A stretch of 64,000 nt of DNA from Chlorogloeopsis fritschii PCC 6912 (GTDB taxonomy: Bacteria > Cyanobacteriota > Cyanobacteriia > Cyanobacteriales > Nostocaceae): assembly GCF_000317285.1 (NCBI RefSeq), contig NZ_AJLN01000116.1, forward strand, positions 682,001 to 746,000, given 5' to 3'. The position numbers and the translations under genes were made by a program. The stretch's first letter is position 1. Each line of letters opens with the position of its first letter. A model generated the notes under the pieces. The model did not search any database and had not been told where the DNA came from. It saw only the letters and a program-made list of their open reading frames with translations. Below, in pieces: positions 1-9,628 of the stretch.

Positions 1-1
1 G

Positions 2-25
2 CGGCAGAACATCTGGCCGTTTTTT
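2..25 (+). terminator. Possible terminator of an upstream gene
   Basis: A CGGC/GCCG stem (2-5 with 16-19), extended by AGA/TCT, is followed by six T. This looks like the end of a plus-strand transcript entering from outside the window. The left side of the stem is cut by the window edge, so the call is tentative. Confidence 0.35.
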
Positions 26-94
26 GTACCATGTGTTTAATGGCTACAATCTAGGGCGAAAATTGCTGTATCAAGCATCTGGGATGAGTACATA

Positions 95-835
95 ATGATG
101 GACGAAGATAAATATTTAAACAATACGAGCCAGCAATTTGGTGAAGCAACAGAGGTTAAGCAAGCAATGAATAGTGACTCCCCAGCTCCAACCAACGTCA
201 ACGAACCTGGCAATGAGGCAACAGAGACAGCAGCTAACGTATCTGAAGATACAGTTGTGCCAACTCAAGACAATGGGGTTGCTGCCACTGAGGCAGCTAC
301 AGTTGACACAGCAGCGTTAGCACAAATGAGCCAACAAATAGAGTCTCTCAAAGCCCAGCTAGAAGAACGTAGCAACCAATATATGCGGATTGCGGCAGAT
401 TTTGAAAATTACCGCAAACGCATGGTTAAAGAAAAAGAAGACCTAGAAGCGCAGGTAAAACGGAACACAATTACTGAGTTACTACCAGTAGTTGATAATT
501 TTGAACGGGCGCGATCGCAAATCAAACCCCAAAACGATGGGGAGATGGGAATTCACAAAAGTTATCAGGGTGTCTACAAACTACTAGTAGATTGCCTGAA
601 GCGCTTGGGTGTGTCACCGATGCGTCCTGAAGGTCAACCATTCGATCCCAACCTACATGAAGCAGTAATGCGGGAACCTACGGATGAACATCCTGAAGGA
701 ACAGTGTTAGAAGAGTTAATACGCGGATATTACTTGGGCGATCGCGTGCTGCGCCATTCAATGGTAAAAGTGGCTGCTCCAAAGGAAGATATGCCATCTT
801 CAGAGGAAAATCAGTCTCCTCCAGCAAATAGTTAA
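95..835 (+). CDS. grpE: GrpE, nucleotide exchange factor for DnaK
   Basis: GrpE is the cytoplasmic homodimeric co-chaperone that opens the DnaK nucleotide pocket and releases ADP. The 246-residue product has an acidic, low-complexity N-terminal tail (about 1-75), a long charged coiled-coil helix (about 75-135, with the typical segment [10 protein letters not shown]) and the C-terminal beta-wing containing [10 protein letters not shown] and [16 protein letters not shown]. The N-tail is longer than in E. coli GrpE, as is common in cyanobacteria. Two ATG codons are adjacent (95 and 98) and either could be used. It is followed by dnaK and dnaJ on the same strand, the standard heat-shock order. 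I see no CIRCE-type inverted repeat in the short upstream region available. Confidence 0.95.
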   Translation: MMDEDKYLNNTSQQFGEATEVKQAMNSDSPAPTNVNEPGNEATETAANVSEDTVVPTQDNGVAATEAATVDTAALAQMSQQIESLKAQLEERSNQYMRIAADFENYRKRMVKEKEDLEAQVKRNTITELLPVVDNFERARSQIKPQNDGEMGIHKSYQGVYKLLVDCLKRLGVSPMRPEGQPFDPNLHEAVMREPTDEHPEGTVLEELIRGYYLGDRVLRHSMVKVAAPKEDMPSSEENQSPPANS

Positions 836-1106
836 ATAGTCGTCCTTTGTCATTTGTCATTTGTAACAAATAGTAACTATTAATCAATGACCAATGACCG
901 CTGACTAACTAGGCGAGCATCGCATCCCAAAACCTACATAAGGTAGTCCGCACCACAGCACACCCGAAGTTTTGCAGATCTCCTGATGGGATCTAGTACT
1001 GGTTAGCGGCAAGACAGTTTCAGCAAGCAAATGCATCTAGTGAAACTGTCTTCCGTGAACCTGTAAAACTTTGAGGAGTGAAAACTCAGCAAAAATACCG
1101 ATTCAC
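836..1106. other. grpE-dnaK spacer with short tandem repeats
   Basis: The first part carries heptamer-like tandem repeats (the run cattTGTCATTTGT around 848-862 and tcAATGACCAATGACC around 884-898), a class of STRR common in filamentous cyanobacteria. The rest shows no gene. A purine-rich TGAGGAGTG at 1072-1080 resembles a ribosome-binding site but lies 27 nt before the dnaK start chosen here. Confidence 0.6.
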
Positions 1107-3059
1107 ATGGGAAAAGTTATTGGGATCGACTTAGGCACTACCAACAGTTGCGTGGCAATTTTAGAAGGTGGTCAACCAATCGTCATTGCTAATTCAGAAG
1201 GCGGACGAACTACTCCTAGTATTGTAGGTTTTGGCAAAGGCGGTGAACGCTTAGTCGGGCCACTGGCAAAGCGCCAAGCCGTAACCAATGCGGAGAATAC
1301 AGTCTACAGTATCAAACGATTTATTGGTCGTCGCTGGGAGGACACTCAAGCAGAACGCGATCGCGTTCCTTATCAATGTGTCAAAGGTCGAGACGATACC
1401 GTTGATGTCCAAATTCGCGGACGCAACTACACACCACAAGAAATTTCCGCGATGATCCTGCAAAAATTAAAGCAGGATGCAGAAAACTTTCTAGGAGAAT
1501 CGGTAACTCAAGCAGTGATCACCGTGCCTGCTTATTTTACGGATGCTCAAAGACAAGCAACAAAAGACGCTGGCACCATTGCCGGGCTAGAAGTACTGCG
1601 GATTATTAACGAACCAACTTCTGCGGCTTTAGCCTTTGGCTTAGATAAACAAGACCAAGAACAGACAATCCTAGTATTTGACTTGGGAGGAGGTACTTTT
1701 GACGTCTCCATCTTGCAACTTGGGGATGGTGTGTTTGAAGTAAAAGCAACTAGCGGTAACAATCACTTGGGAGGAGATGATTTTGATAACTCTATCGTCC
1801 GGTGGATGATAGATAACTTCTTGCAAGAAGAGAATATCGACCTTTCGGTTGACAAGATGGCTTTACAACGCCTGCGGGAAGCAGCAGAAAAAGCAAAGAT
1901 TGAACTCTCCACGATGTTGAGTACTTCAATTAATTTGCCATTTATCACCGCTAACGAAACAGGCCCCAAACATTTAGAAATAGAACTTACCCGTGCCAAA
2001 TTTGAAGAACTGTCCAGCAATTTAATTGAAGCTACCATCGAACCGATGGCTCAGGCGCTTAAAGACGCAGACCTGAAACCACAAGATATTGATCGCATTA
2101 TTTTAGTGGGTGGTTCTACTCGTATTCCTGCCGTTCAAAATGCCTTAAGCAAATTTTTCAATGGTAAAACTCCCGATCGCTCGATTAATCCCGATGAAGC
2201 AGTGGCATTAGGGGCGGCAATTCAAGCTGGGGTACTCGGTGGTGAAGTCGATAATCTTCTGTTGTTGGATGTTACGCCCTTGTCATTGGGCATTGAAACT
2301 TTAGGAGAAGTTTTCACCAAAATTATCGAACGCAATACCACAATCCCGACTAGCAAATCTCAAATTTTTTCCACAGCCGTGGATGGGCAAATCTCAGTCG
2401 AAATTCACGTCCTCCAAGGTGAACGGGCAATGGCACGGGATAACAAAAGTTTGGGTAAATTTCTGCTTGCGGGAATTCCCCCAGCTCCCCGTGGCGTACC
2501 GCAGATAGAAGTCAGTTTTGAAATTGATGTTAACGGCATTCTCAAGGTTTCAGCCCAAGACAGAGGTACAGGTAGAGAGCAGAGCATTCGGATTACCAAC
2601 ACAGGAGGTTTGAGTACCAATGAAGTGGAAAGAATGCGGCAAGAAGCTGAAATCTATGCCGAAGAAGACAAAAAACGTATAGAAATGGTAGCACTCAAAA
2701 ACCAAGCGGATAATTTGTTACATAGTTATGAATCAACGTTAAAAGATAATGGCAATGTAATCGGCGAGCAGATGAAAGTCTTGGCAGATGAAAAGCTCGT
2801 AAGATTGAAAGCAGCAATGGCTAACTCTGGTATTTCCACAACGGAGTTCAAACAGTGCTTGGATGACTTCCAGCAAAGTTTGTTTACTATTGGTGCTGAA
2901 GTTTACAACCGTGTTAGTCAAACCGATGAAAATTTCTCTGGGGATCATTCCTTAACTTCAGAGTCAAACGAAACTTTCAGTGGAACACTTACACCACAAT
3001 TCAATTTTGATTTTGAGCAGGAGAGCACACTACAGGCTGATTATGAAGCGATAGACTAA
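1107..3059 (+). CDS. dnaK: DnaK, Hsp70 chaperone
   Basis: DnaK is the ATP-dependent Hsp70 that binds unfolded segments and cycles with DnaJ and GrpE. The ATG at 1107 gives 650 residues starting [17 protein letters not shown], the canonical Hsp70 beginning. A TTG at 1071 in the same frame would add 12 residues unlike the family, but the best Shine-Dalgarno-like sequence (TGAGGAGTG) overlaps that codon, so the start is not beyond doubt. Visible motifs are the phosphate-1 loop [21 protein letters not shown] near residue 195, [11 protein letters not shown] near 335 and a full substrate-binding domain. The C-terminus is acidic and ends ADYEAID. The position between grpE and dnaJ suggests the dnaK2-type, stress-related paralog of cyanobacteria. 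Confidence 0.95.
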   Translation: MGKVIGIDLGTTNSCVAILEGGQPIVIANSEGGRTTPSIVGFGKGGERLVGPLAKRQAVTNAENTVYSIKRFIGRRWEDTQAERDRVPYQCVKGRDDTVDVQIRGRNYTPQEISAMILQKLKQDAENFLGESVTQAVITVPAYFTDAQRQATKDAGTIAGLEVLRIINEPTSAALAFGLDKQDQEQTILVFDLGGGTFDVSILQLGDGVFEVKATSGNNHLGGDDFDNSIVRWMIDNFLQEENIDLSVDKMALQRLREAAEKAKIELSTMLSTSINLPFITANETGPKHLEIELTRAKFEELSSNLIEATIEPMAQALKDADLKPQDIDRIILVGGSTRIPAVQNALSKFFNGKTPDRSINPDEAVALGAAIQAGVLGGEVDNLLLLDVTPLSLGIETLGEVFTKIIERNTTIPTSKSQIFSTAVDGQISVEIHVLQGERAMARDNKSLGKFLLAGIPPAPRGVPQIEVSFEIDVNGILKVSAQDRGTGREQSIRITNTGGLSTNEVERMRQEAEIYAEEDKKRIEMVALKNQADNLLHSYESTLKDNGNVIGEQMKVLADEKLVRLKAAMANSGISTTEFKQCLDDFQQSLFTIGAEVYNRVSQTDENFSGDHSLTSESNETFSGTLTPQFNFDFEQESTLQADYEAID

Positions 3060-3587
3060 AGGTGTAAAGAATGTAGACGCATGATAAACGCGCATAGTGC
3101 GGCTTCTTGCCGAGAACGATCAAGGCTCAAGAATGAAAAAATGAAGGAATCAAAAAATTTTCTCCTTCAGGCTTCATCCTCAGCCTTATTTTTCCTTGCC
3201 AGAAGTTGAATAATCCAGCTACATTGGTTCAAGACAAGGATACACTTCCAAGCTCATGGAGGGTTTTCCACACCTAAAAGTGCGGCTAGCCTCTCTATCT
3301 GAGGAGGGAAGTTTTCCCGTAATAAGTAGCACAATTGTAAAAGAGACAGCTTCAGGTCAAGACTCTTGTCGTTTTTAATTCAGAGAAAAACCTGTTGCTA
3401 GTGATTTGCTGGTGATTTTTGTAAAAGGTAAAAGGTAAAATTAACTATTAAGAAAATTTAACTACTGCCTTCTGCCTTCCCGATTTTCTGAACGGTGACA
3501 GCAGCACCCTTAGGGGAAAATGCTGTTGCGTCTTGTGAGTTCTCCCTGCATAGCCGCTTTCTACCTTTTAACTTTCACCTTTGCTGT
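3060..3587. other. dnaK-dnaJ intergenic region, no gene seen
   Basis: This 528-bp gap is long for a chaperone operon. It holds a TGAAGGA/TCCTTCA hairpin (3142-3148 with 3163-3169), which could be a weak terminator, a short tandem repeat (gtaaaaGGTAAAAGGTAAAA, about 3421-3440) and a ctgccTTCTGCCTTC-type STRR at about 3466-3480. A GTG at 3495 would extend DnaJ in frame, but the extra residues are unlike the J domain. No other coding signal was found. Confidence 0.5.
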
Positions 3588-4718
3588 ATGGCCCGCGACT
3601 ACTACGAAATTCTGGGTGTCTCTCGTGACGCCGATAAAGAAGAAATCAAACAAGCCTATCGCCGTTTAGCCCGGAAGTATCACCCAGATGTGAACAAAGA
3701 ACCGGGCGCTGAGGAGCGATTCAAGGAAATTAACCGCGCTTATGAGGTACTCTCAGAACCAGAAACCCGCGCTCGTTACGATCGATTTGGCCCAGATGGT
3801 GTATCAGGTGCCGGAGTAGGCTTTCAAGATATTGGCGACATGGGTGGTTTTGCCGATATTTTTGAAAGCATCTTTAGTGGTTTTGCCGGTGGCATGGGCA
3901 CTCAAGCGCAAAGACGGCGCAGTGGCCCGGTTAGAGGCGACGATCTGCGCTTAGATCTAAAACTAGATTTTCGGGAAGCAGTATTTGGTGGTGAAAAAGA
4001 AATTCGCATTTCGCATTTAGAGACTTGTGAAGTTTGTAGTGGCTCTGGTGCCAAACCAGGAACAAGACCACGCACCTGTTCTACTTGTGGTGGTTCTGGT
4101 CAAGTACGCCGTGTTACCAGAACGCCTTTTGGCAGTTTCACTCAAGTCTCTACCTGTCCCACCTGTAATGGTACGGGTACTGTAATTGAAGATAAATGCG
4201 ACGCTTGCGATGGTAAGGGGGCAAATCAAGTCACCAAGAAACTTAAAATTACCATTCCTGCTGGTGTAGACAACGGTACTCGCTTGCGGATTTCCTCAGA
4301 AGGAGACGCTGGGCAGCGCGGAGGGCCACCTGGAGATTTGTACGTCTACTTATTCGTTAATGAAGACTCAGAATTCCAGCGGGATGGTATTAATGTTCTC
4401 TCGGAAATCAAAATCAGCTACCTTCAGGCGATTCTCGGTTCTCGTTTAGAGGTGAATACAGTGGATGGGCCTGTGGAATTGTTAATTCCACCGGGTACCC
4501 AGCCGAATACGGTCATGAAGCTCGAAAATCGTGGAGTACCGCGCTTGGGTAATCCTGTAAGTCGAGGCGATCACTTGATTACAGTGTTAATTGATATTCC
4601 CACCAAGATACTACCTGAGGAACGAGAACTTTTGGAAAAACTAGCTAAAATAAGAGGCGATCGCACTGGTAAAGGCGGTATAGAAGGTTTTTTAGGTAAT
4701 TTGTTCCACCAACGATGA
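3588..4718 (+). CDS. dnaJ: DnaJ, type I Hsp40 co-chaperone
   Basis: DnaJ delivers substrates to DnaK and stimulates its ATPase. Starting at the ATG at 3588 the product is 376 residues and begins [16 protein letters not shown]. It has a complete type I layout: J domain at 1-70 with HPD at 32-34, a Gly/Phe-rich region to about 125, four zinc-finger motifs ([32 protein letters not shown]) and the C-terminal substrate-binding domains. An in-frame GTG at 3495 adds 31 atypical residues and is rejected. The stop codon overlaps the start of the next gene (ATGA), so the two are probably translationally coupled. Confidence 0.95.
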   Translation: MARDYYEILGVSRDADKEEIKQAYRRLARKYHPDVNKEPGAEERFKEINRAYEVLSEPETRARYDRFGPDGVSGAGVGFQDIGDMGGFADIFESIFSGFAGGMGTQAQRRRSGPVRGDDLRLDLKLDFREAVFGGEKEIRISHLETCEVCSGSGAKPGTRPRTCSTCGGSGQVRRVTRTPFGSFTQVSTCPTCNGTGTVIEDKCDACDGKGANQVTKKLKITIPAGVDNGTRLRISSEGDAGQRGGPPGDLYVYLFVNEDSEFQRDGINVLSEIKISYLQAILGSRLEVNTVDGPVELLIPPGTQPNTVMKLENRGVPRLGNPVSRGDHLITVLIDIPTKILPEERELLEKLAKIRGDRTGKGGIEGFLGNLFHQR

Positions 4719-4969
4719 GTGTATCTTCCCTTTCATCCCCTGATGCTCAACTTGACTTACGCGGCACTCCCTGTCCGATGAATTTCGTGCGCACAAAACT
4801 GCGTTTACAGCAAATGCAGCCTGGGAGTTTGTTAGAAGTCTGGTTAGATCCTGGTGAACCGATTGAGCAAGTTCCTGATAGCTTGACCATGGCAGGCTAT
4901 CTGGTGGAACAGATTACAGACTGCACGGGCTATTTTTCTTTGTTTGTACGCTGTCCTGTAACTGAGTAA
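4715..4969 (+). CDS. TusA/SirA-family sulfur-carrier protein
   Basis: This 84-residue protein belongs to the TusA (SirA/YeeD) fold, small proteins that carry sulfur as a persulfide. The family signature [10 protein letters not shown] is present at residues 14-23 and contains the single catalytic-type cysteine. In other bacteria TusA relays sulfur to tRNA thiolation or molybdenum-cofactor synthesis. The exact partner in cyanobacteria is not established, so no symbol is given. It overlaps dnaJ by 4 bp and rsgA by 1 bp, which places it inside the chaperone-rsgA operon. Confidence 0.85.
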   Translation: MSVSSLSSPDAQLDLRGTPCPMNFVRTKLRLQQMQPGSLLEVWLDPGEPIEQVPDSLTMAGYLVEQITDCTGYFSLFVRCPVTE

Positions 4970-6114
4970 TGACAGCGGAAGCATTACCAAACACTCAGCA
5001 GTTATTAGGTACGGTATTAGCCGTGCAGGCTAATTATTATCGAGTCCAGTTGGATTTAGGAGTAGAAGAATGGGAGAGGAGAACAAAAGGAGTTGAGGGA
5101 ACTGAGGAAGTTATGGGAGTAAGTTCTTCTCCACCTTCCCCATCCTCCCATCCTCCCCTCCTCTTATGCACTCGCCGCACTCGCCTCAAAAAAATTGGAC
5201 AACAGGTGATGGTAGGCGATCGCGTGGTGGTAGAAGAACCAGATTGGGCTGGTGGTAGAGGCGCGATTGCTGAAGTTTTACCTCGCAAAAATCAATTGGA
5301 TCGACCGGCGATCGCTAATGTGGATCAAATTCTTTTAGTATTTGCAGTCGCCGATCCGCCTTTAGAACCTTACCAACTTAGCCGCTTTCTAATTAAGGCT
5401 GAGTCTACGGGTTTACACGTAGTTTTATGTTTAAATAAAAGCGATTTAATTACATCAGAACAACAAGCAGAAATTAATCAGCGCTTGATTGCTTGGGGTT
5501 ATCAGCCAAGATTTATTAGCGTTTATGAAGGTATAAATATTGATGATTTAGCTGAATCACTCAAACAGCAAACTACTGTGCTTGCTGGGCCTTCAGGAGT
5601 TGGCAAGTCTAGTTTAATCAATGCTTTGATTCCTAATGTCAACCTGCGAGTGGGTGAAATTTCTGGTAAACTAGCTCGCGGTCGTCACACTACTCGCCAC
5701 GTCGAATTATTTGAATTGCCAAAAGGTGGATTTTTAGCAGATACGCCTGGATTTAATCAGCCTGATTTGGATTGTACTCCTGAAGAATTAGCAAGTTATT
5801 TCCCAGAGATTAGAGAGAGATTAGCTATTGCTAGCTGTCGATTTAGTGATTGTTTGCATCGTAATGAGCCTGGCTGTGTAGTACAGGGGAATTGGGAGCG
5901 TTATCAGCATTATTTGGAGTTTTTAGAAGAAGCGATCGCACGTCAAACTCAATTAAACCAACAAGCCGATCCTGAGTCTACGGTAAAGGCAAAAACGATT
6001 AAGCAGGGTCAAACTCAGTACGAACCGAAGCTAGAAAGTAAGAAATATCGCCGTGCGTCACGACGGACACAGTTACAAGAACTGGAGCAGTTGTATGAAG
6101 ACAGCGAGGAATGA
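4969..6114 (+). CDS. rsgA: RsgA, small-subunit ribosome biogenesis GTPase
   Basis: RsgA is a circularly permuted GTPase that checks and releases late 30S subunits. The 381 residues contain an N-terminal OB-fold, then the permuted motifs G4 (LNKSD, near 156), G1 (GPSGVGKSSLIN, near 206) and G3 (DTPGF, near 258), and a C-terminal zinc site (CRFSDCLHRNEPGC). The OB-fold is interrupted at about residues 35-66 by a Glu/Arg- then Ser/Pro-rich segment encoded by low-complexity DNA at about 5071-5165. It keeps the frame and looks like a tandem-repeat insertion. The start overlaps the preceding stop (TAATG). The tail is rich in Arg and Lys. Confidence 0.93.
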   Translation: MTAEALPNTQQLLGTVLAVQANYYRVQLDLGVEEWERRTKGVEGTEEVMGVSSSPPSPSSHPPLLLCTRRTRLKKIGQQVMVGDRVVVEEPDWAGGRGAIAEVLPRKNQLDRPAIANVDQILLVFAVADPPLEPYQLSRFLIKAESTGLHVVLCLNKSDLITSEQQAEINQRLIAWGYQPRFISVYEGINIDDLAESLKQQTTVLAGPSGVGKSSLINALIPNVNLRVGEISGKLARGRHTTRHVELFELPKGGFLADTPGFNQPDLDCTPEELASYFPEIRERLAIASCRFSDCLHRNEPGCVVQGNWERYQHYLEFLEEAIARQTQLNQQADPESTVKAKTIKQGQTQYEPKLESKKYRRASRRTQLQELEQLYEDSEE

Positions 6115-6139
6115 TATTAGACTTATGGCATAAATTTTT

Positions 6140-6490
6140 ACCTCACGCAGAGGAGCCAGTGCGTTGGGGAGGCAGCGCGGTGGTGAGGCAGCGCGTTGGG
6201 CGGCTACCCTCCGGGAAGCCGCTTCGCGTCTAGTGCCGACTTGAAGCGACTGCCGTAGACGCGGAGCGGCTTCTGCAAGTAAGGATTTCCCGGCATAAAG
6301 GAGCCAGTGCGTTGCGGAGAGAAGTCTGTAGACGCCGGAGGCGGCTTCCCGTAAGGGTGCGGCGGCTTCCGCCGTTAGCGCAAGCTCCTCGCGGAGCGAG
6401 GCTCAGAACTTCGGAGGGTTCTCCCCCGTTGTAGCACCTGGCATCGGGTTAAGAGCGTTGTAGCAACTGGCGTCGCGCACCAGGCGCAGA
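6140..6490. repeat. GC-rich dispersed palindromic repeat cluster
   Basis: The region downstream of rsgA has no gene but is packed with short GC-rich repeats. GGAGCCAGTGCGTTG occurs at about 6152 and again at about 6301. Related copies of GTAGACGCGGAGCGGCTTC and GTAGACGCCGGAGGCGGCTTC follow each other, and CTCGC-GGA-GCGAG forms a hairpin near 6387. The base composition is much richer in G+C than the flanks. Such blocks are typical of Nostocales intergenic DNA. A related unit sits inside yraN (15612-15660). Confidence 0.75.
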
Positions 6491-6523
6491 GAAAGAGTTA
6501 AAAATTGAGACTTTTGCAAGATG

Positions 6524-7264
6524 CTATTTAGATATTCCTGGTAGATTTCTGAGGGAAGAAGGCAGTGATACACGTCTATCTAACTTGGTGACGACATCTT
6601 TGACAGAAATTGAAGGCTCTTTGTCAGTCATATGCATCACGGCTGTAAATGCTCCAAAGCTTTGCCGACGAAAACCGATGACGTCAAAATTTACTGGTAG
6701 TTGTTCTATCTTTGCTCCGATTGAAAACCCTGAAGATGCATTAGCTAGATGATTAAATTCAGGGCGTTTTTTGTAGTTCATAAATTTGACTACCTGAAGC
6801 GATCGCAGCCCTGGTTCTAATTTTTTGATTTCTTTCTCAAATTCTGGTTTCTGCACCTGCTTAAGGGCAGCATCAAATTGAGCTTGTTGTCTTTGACTAG
6901 TCAGAGTTCCCGTAAAGCCCATCACGAGTTCCATCTTTTCTGGCTCGATAAAAGCGAAGAAGTGATTGAGTGGCAGATTATCTTTGGCGATCGCTTGCTT
7001 GAGAGGTTCTAGTTGAGTGGCTATTGCCGTCTTAAGTTGCGGTGGTAATTCCTTAAAACCAGGTGGCAAATCTTTGAGTGTGAGTGCAGCTGCGTGGATG
7101 GTGGTTTTTGCTTCTAAATTTGGTGAAGTTGGACTTTTTGGCGTATCAGTGGAGGGAACTGCCAGAACTACTGGAGTTGCAACAAAAACAGTGCCCGTGA
7201 AGATAGAAAAAAGAAAAGTAACTTGCTTTTTCACTCGTGATAACTTCCTTGATTGGGGAAACAA
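6524..7264 (-). CDS. Putative exported protein of unknown function
   Basis: I do not recognise this 246-residue protein. It begins with a basic stretch (RKLSRVKKQ) followed by a hydrophobic segment and an Ala-Val-Leu-Ala-Val-type cleavage region (about residues 15-37), so it is probably exported. The mature part is soluble-looking, with a Pro-rich linker at about 37-50 (DTPKSPTSPN) and a motif LPPGFKELPPQLKTAI near residue 65. The C-terminal half has alternating strands and helices and no Cys pairs. It is transcribed convergently with rsgA and divergently from the GH57 gene. Confidence 0.75.
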   Translation of the reverse strand: MFPQSRKLSRVKKQVTFLFSIFTGTVFVATPVVLAVPSTDTPKSPTSPNLEAKTTIHAAALTLKDLPPGFKELPPQLKTAIATQLEPLKQAIAKDNLPLNHFFAFIEPEKMELVMGFTGTLTSQRQQAQFDAALKQVQKPEFEKEIKKLEPGLRSLQVVKFMNYKKRPEFNHLANASSGFSIGAKIEQLPVNFDVIGFRRQSFGAFTAVMHMTDKEPSISVKDVVTKLDRRVSLPSSLRNLPGISK

Positions 7265-7587
7265 TTATCAAGATTAAGTAGAAGTCAGATGGCAGAAGGC
7301 TGTTTACGCCTGCTTTATAGAAGTTGCTATTTTACATTATTTCCAAAATAGTAAATCACGGGAAAATTCCACAACCAAGCATGGAGTTCTCTTTCCCTGT
7401 ACCCTGTCACCTGTCACCTATCCCCTGTCCCCTATTTCCAAGATAGTTTTAATTTTTGGTGTGGAGTCATAGCCATTGTAAAGAGTTGGCTAAAGCCTGA
7501 TACGATCCCCAGAAGGTCTTAAAATATTGTTAACTTCTGCCAAACTCCCGTCCTTACAATTTATCTACGTACCACCCCGGAATCATT
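7265..7587. other. Divergent spacer with STRRs
   Basis: This 323-bp spacer lies between divergent genes. It includes a pyrimidine-rich tandem repeat at about 7391-7439 built from variants of CCCTGTC and ACCTGTC, and an atGGCAGAAGG motif near 7290. Promoters for both flanking genes must lie here, but I cannot place them. No gene was seen. Confidence 0.5.
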
Positions 7588-9177
7588 ATGGCTATCGGCT
7601 ACGTCGCGCTAGTACTCCATGCACATCTGCCCTTCGTCCGTCATCCAGAAAGTGACTATGTGCTGGAGGAAGAATGGCTTTATGAAGCTATTACTGAAAC
7701 TTACATTCCCTTACTGCGAGTTTTTGAAGGGTTAAAGCGAGACGGTATCGACTTTAAGATCACCATGAGCATGACACCACCTCTAGTGTCAATGCTACGC
7801 GATCCTCTGCTGCAAGAACGCTATGATGCCCATTTGGCTAAACTTGAAGAACTTGCCGAGCTAGAAGTTGAGCACAATGCCCATAATGGTCATATCCGCT
7901 ATTTGGCCGAACATTATGCTGCTGAGTTCAATGCCACACGAGAAGTTTGGGAACGTTACAAAGGTGACTTGGTAACAGCTTTTAAGAATTTCCAAGACAC
8001 AAATAACCTCGAAATTATCACATGTGGTGCTACCCACGGCTATTTACCTTTAATGAAAATGTATCCCCAAGCCGTGTGGGCACAACTTAAGGTAGCCTAC
8101 GAACATTATGAGGAAACTTTTGGTTGTCCGCCCAGGGGTATTTGGTTGCCCGAATGTGCCTACTATGAAGGCTTAGAGCGGATGCTGGCAGATGTCGGGC
8201 TGCGCTACTTCCTAGTTGATGGACACGGTATTCTCTACGCTCGTCCCCGCCCTCGCTTTGGCAGCTATGCCCCAATTTTTACAGAAACTGGTGTGGCTGC
8301 TTTTGGACGCGATCATGAATCCTCTCAGCAGGTATGGTCTTCTGAAGTAGGTTATCCTGGTGCGGCAGAATACCGCGAGTTTTATAAAGACTTGGGCTGG
8401 GAAGCTGAATACGAGTATATCAAGCCCTACATCATGCCCAATGGTCAACGTAAGAATACGGGCATCAAATATCATAAAATTACTGGTCGCGGTTTAGGTC
8501 TTGGAGATAAAGCACTCTACGATCCCTACTGGGCAAGAGAAAAGACTGCCGAACACGCTGCTAATTTTATGTATAACCGGGAACGGCAAGTTGAACACCT
8601 TTACCACATCATGCAGCGTCCGCCAATTGTGGTGTCACCCTACGATGCCGAATTATTTGGGCATTGGTGGTATGAAGGCCCCTGGTTTATTGATTACCTG
8701 TTCCGCAAGTCATGGTATGACCAGCAAACATACCAAATGACGCATTTAGCTGATTATTTACGAGTACAACCAACTCAGCAAGTTTGCCGTCCTTCTCAAT
8801 CGAGTTGGGGTTATAAGGGTTTCCATGAGTATTGGTTGAATGATACAAATGCGTGGATATACCCACATTTGCACAAAGCTGCCGAACGAATGATTGAACT
8901 CTCTTCTAGGGAACCTGTGGATGAGTTGGAGTGGAAAGCACTCAATCAGGCAGCACGAGAGTTACTTTTGGCACAATCTTCTGACTGGGCTTTTATTATG
9001 CGAACGGGAACGATGGTACCCTACGCAGTTAGAAGAACGCGATCGCACTTGATGCGGTTTAATAAGCTTTACGAAGACATTAATATCGGCAAAATCGATA
9101 GCGGTTGGCTCGAAAAAGTTGAGTTGATGGACAATATCTTCCCCAATATCAACTATCGCGTTTACCGTCCGTTGTAG
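7588..9177 (+). CDS. GH57 1,4-alpha-glucan branching enzyme
   Basis: This 529-residue protein is a glycoside hydrolase family 57 member of the branching-enzyme type (EC 2.4.1.18), which makes alpha-1,6 branches in glycogen. The N-terminal barrel starts YVALVLHAHLPFVRHPE, as in this subfamily. The likely nucleophile Glu is in WLPECAYYEG (near residue 188) and the likely acid/base Asp is in SPYDAELFGHWW (near 353). The C-terminal helical region includes the DUF1957-type segment ending in YRVYRPL. Cyanobacteria often carry it in addition to the GH13 GlgB. The family also contains 4-alpha-glucanotransferases and amylopullulanases, which differ in length and domains. It appears monocistronic. Confidence 0.88.
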   Translation: MAIGYVALVLHAHLPFVRHPESDYVLEEEWLYEAITETYIPLLRVFEGLKRDGIDFKITMSMTPPLVSMLRDPLLQERYDAHLAKLEELAELEVEHNAHNGHIRYLAEHYAAEFNATREVWERYKGDLVTAFKNFQDTNNLEIITCGATHGYLPLMKMYPQAVWAQLKVAYEHYEETFGCPPRGIWLPECAYYEGLERMLADVGLRYFLVDGHGILYARPRPRFGSYAPIFTETGVAAFGRDHESSQQVWSSEVGYPGAAEYREFYKDLGWEAEYEYIKPYIMPNGQRKNTGIKYHKITGRGLGLGDKALYDPYWAREKTAEHAANFMYNRERQVEHLYHIMQRPPIVVSPYDAELFGHWWYEGPWFIDYLFRKSWYDQQTYQMTHLADYLRVQPTQQVCRPSQSSWGYKGFHEYWLNDTNAWIYPHLHKAAERMIELSSREPVDELEWKALNQAARELLLAQSSDWAFIMRTGTMVPYAVRRTRSHLMRFNKLYEDINIGKIDSGWLEKVELMDNIFPNINYRVYRPL

Positions 9178-9205
9178 AAAGCGCACGTAAAGGCGTAAAG
9201 AGTGG

Positions 9206-9228
9206 TAGGGTGGGCATTGCTCACCCTA
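9206..9228. repeat. Dispersed inverted repeat (TAGGGTG/CACCCTA)
   Basis: TAGGGTG (9206-9212) and CACCCTA (9222-9228) flank ggcattgct, forming a 7-bp hairpin just after the GH57 gene. The same core GGTGGGCATTG recurs at 37516-37588 and 48226-48250, so this is a member of a dispersed family and not simply a terminator. No T-run follows. Confidence 0.7.
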
Positions 9229-9240
9229 TATTATTAAGTA

Positions 9241-9447
9241 GTGAGGAGAAGAATTATTTTACCAACAATAGAACAAGCCTTCGCTTGCGTCCGGGTTTGT
9301 CAAATGCTATCTAACCTGTATAAGGATATTAAACTATTTCGATTTGATGACAAAACTGGAGAAGTTTACATCCTAGCTGGGGATGATATTCAAGTTATTG
9401 TTTACCCTAATGGAGAATGGGAGTTTCTCAATGACCCCGAATTATGA
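9241..9447 (+). CDS. Small protein resembling DUF6888
   Basis: This 68-residue protein starts at a GTG that coincides with a purine-rich GTGAGGAG. It contains IEQAFACVRVCQMLSNL and ends with the strand-rich DIQVIVYPNGEWEFLNDPEL. From memory it resembles the cyanobacterial family DUF6888, which is usually paired with the next gene. The function is unknown. It overlaps the following gene by 17 bp, which suggests coupled translation. The pair has the size and overlap of a toxin-antitoxin-like unit, but nothing in the sequence shows toxicity. Confidence 0.65.
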   Translation: MRRRIILPTIEQAFACVRVCQMLSNLYKDIKLFRFDDKTGEVYILAGDDIQVIVYPNGEWEFLNDPEL

Positions 9448-9628
9448 ACAAATGAGCTTTACAGAACTAAGAGCTTATGTCATCGAAAACCGTGATGATA
9501 TCGAAGCTCTACGTTTTCTTATGAGCAAACGCGATCCTAATTCTCCAAAGTATCCTGCGCCGATGACCGATGCAGAAATGCAAGAACAGATGGAAATTAT
9601 TAGGCGTAAGATTCGAGGAGAATTATAA
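9431..9628 (+). CDS. Small protein resembling DUF6887
   Basis: This is a 65-residue, mostly helical and charged protein. The ATG at 9431 gives MTPNYEQMSFTELRAYV and then RDDIEALRFLMSKRDPNSPKYP, a pattern I associate with DUF6887, the partner family of DUF6888. A start at 9383 in the same frame would run through the previous gene and adds non-family residues. The stop TAA overlaps a further ATG (9628), which opens a 12-codon reading frame (MFLAKDASYPIF) behind a good ribosome-binding site. That could be a truncated third gene. Confidence 0.65.
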   Translation: MTPNYEQMSFTELRAYVIENRDDIEALRFLMSKRDPNSPKYPAPMTDAEMQEQMEIIRRKIRGEL

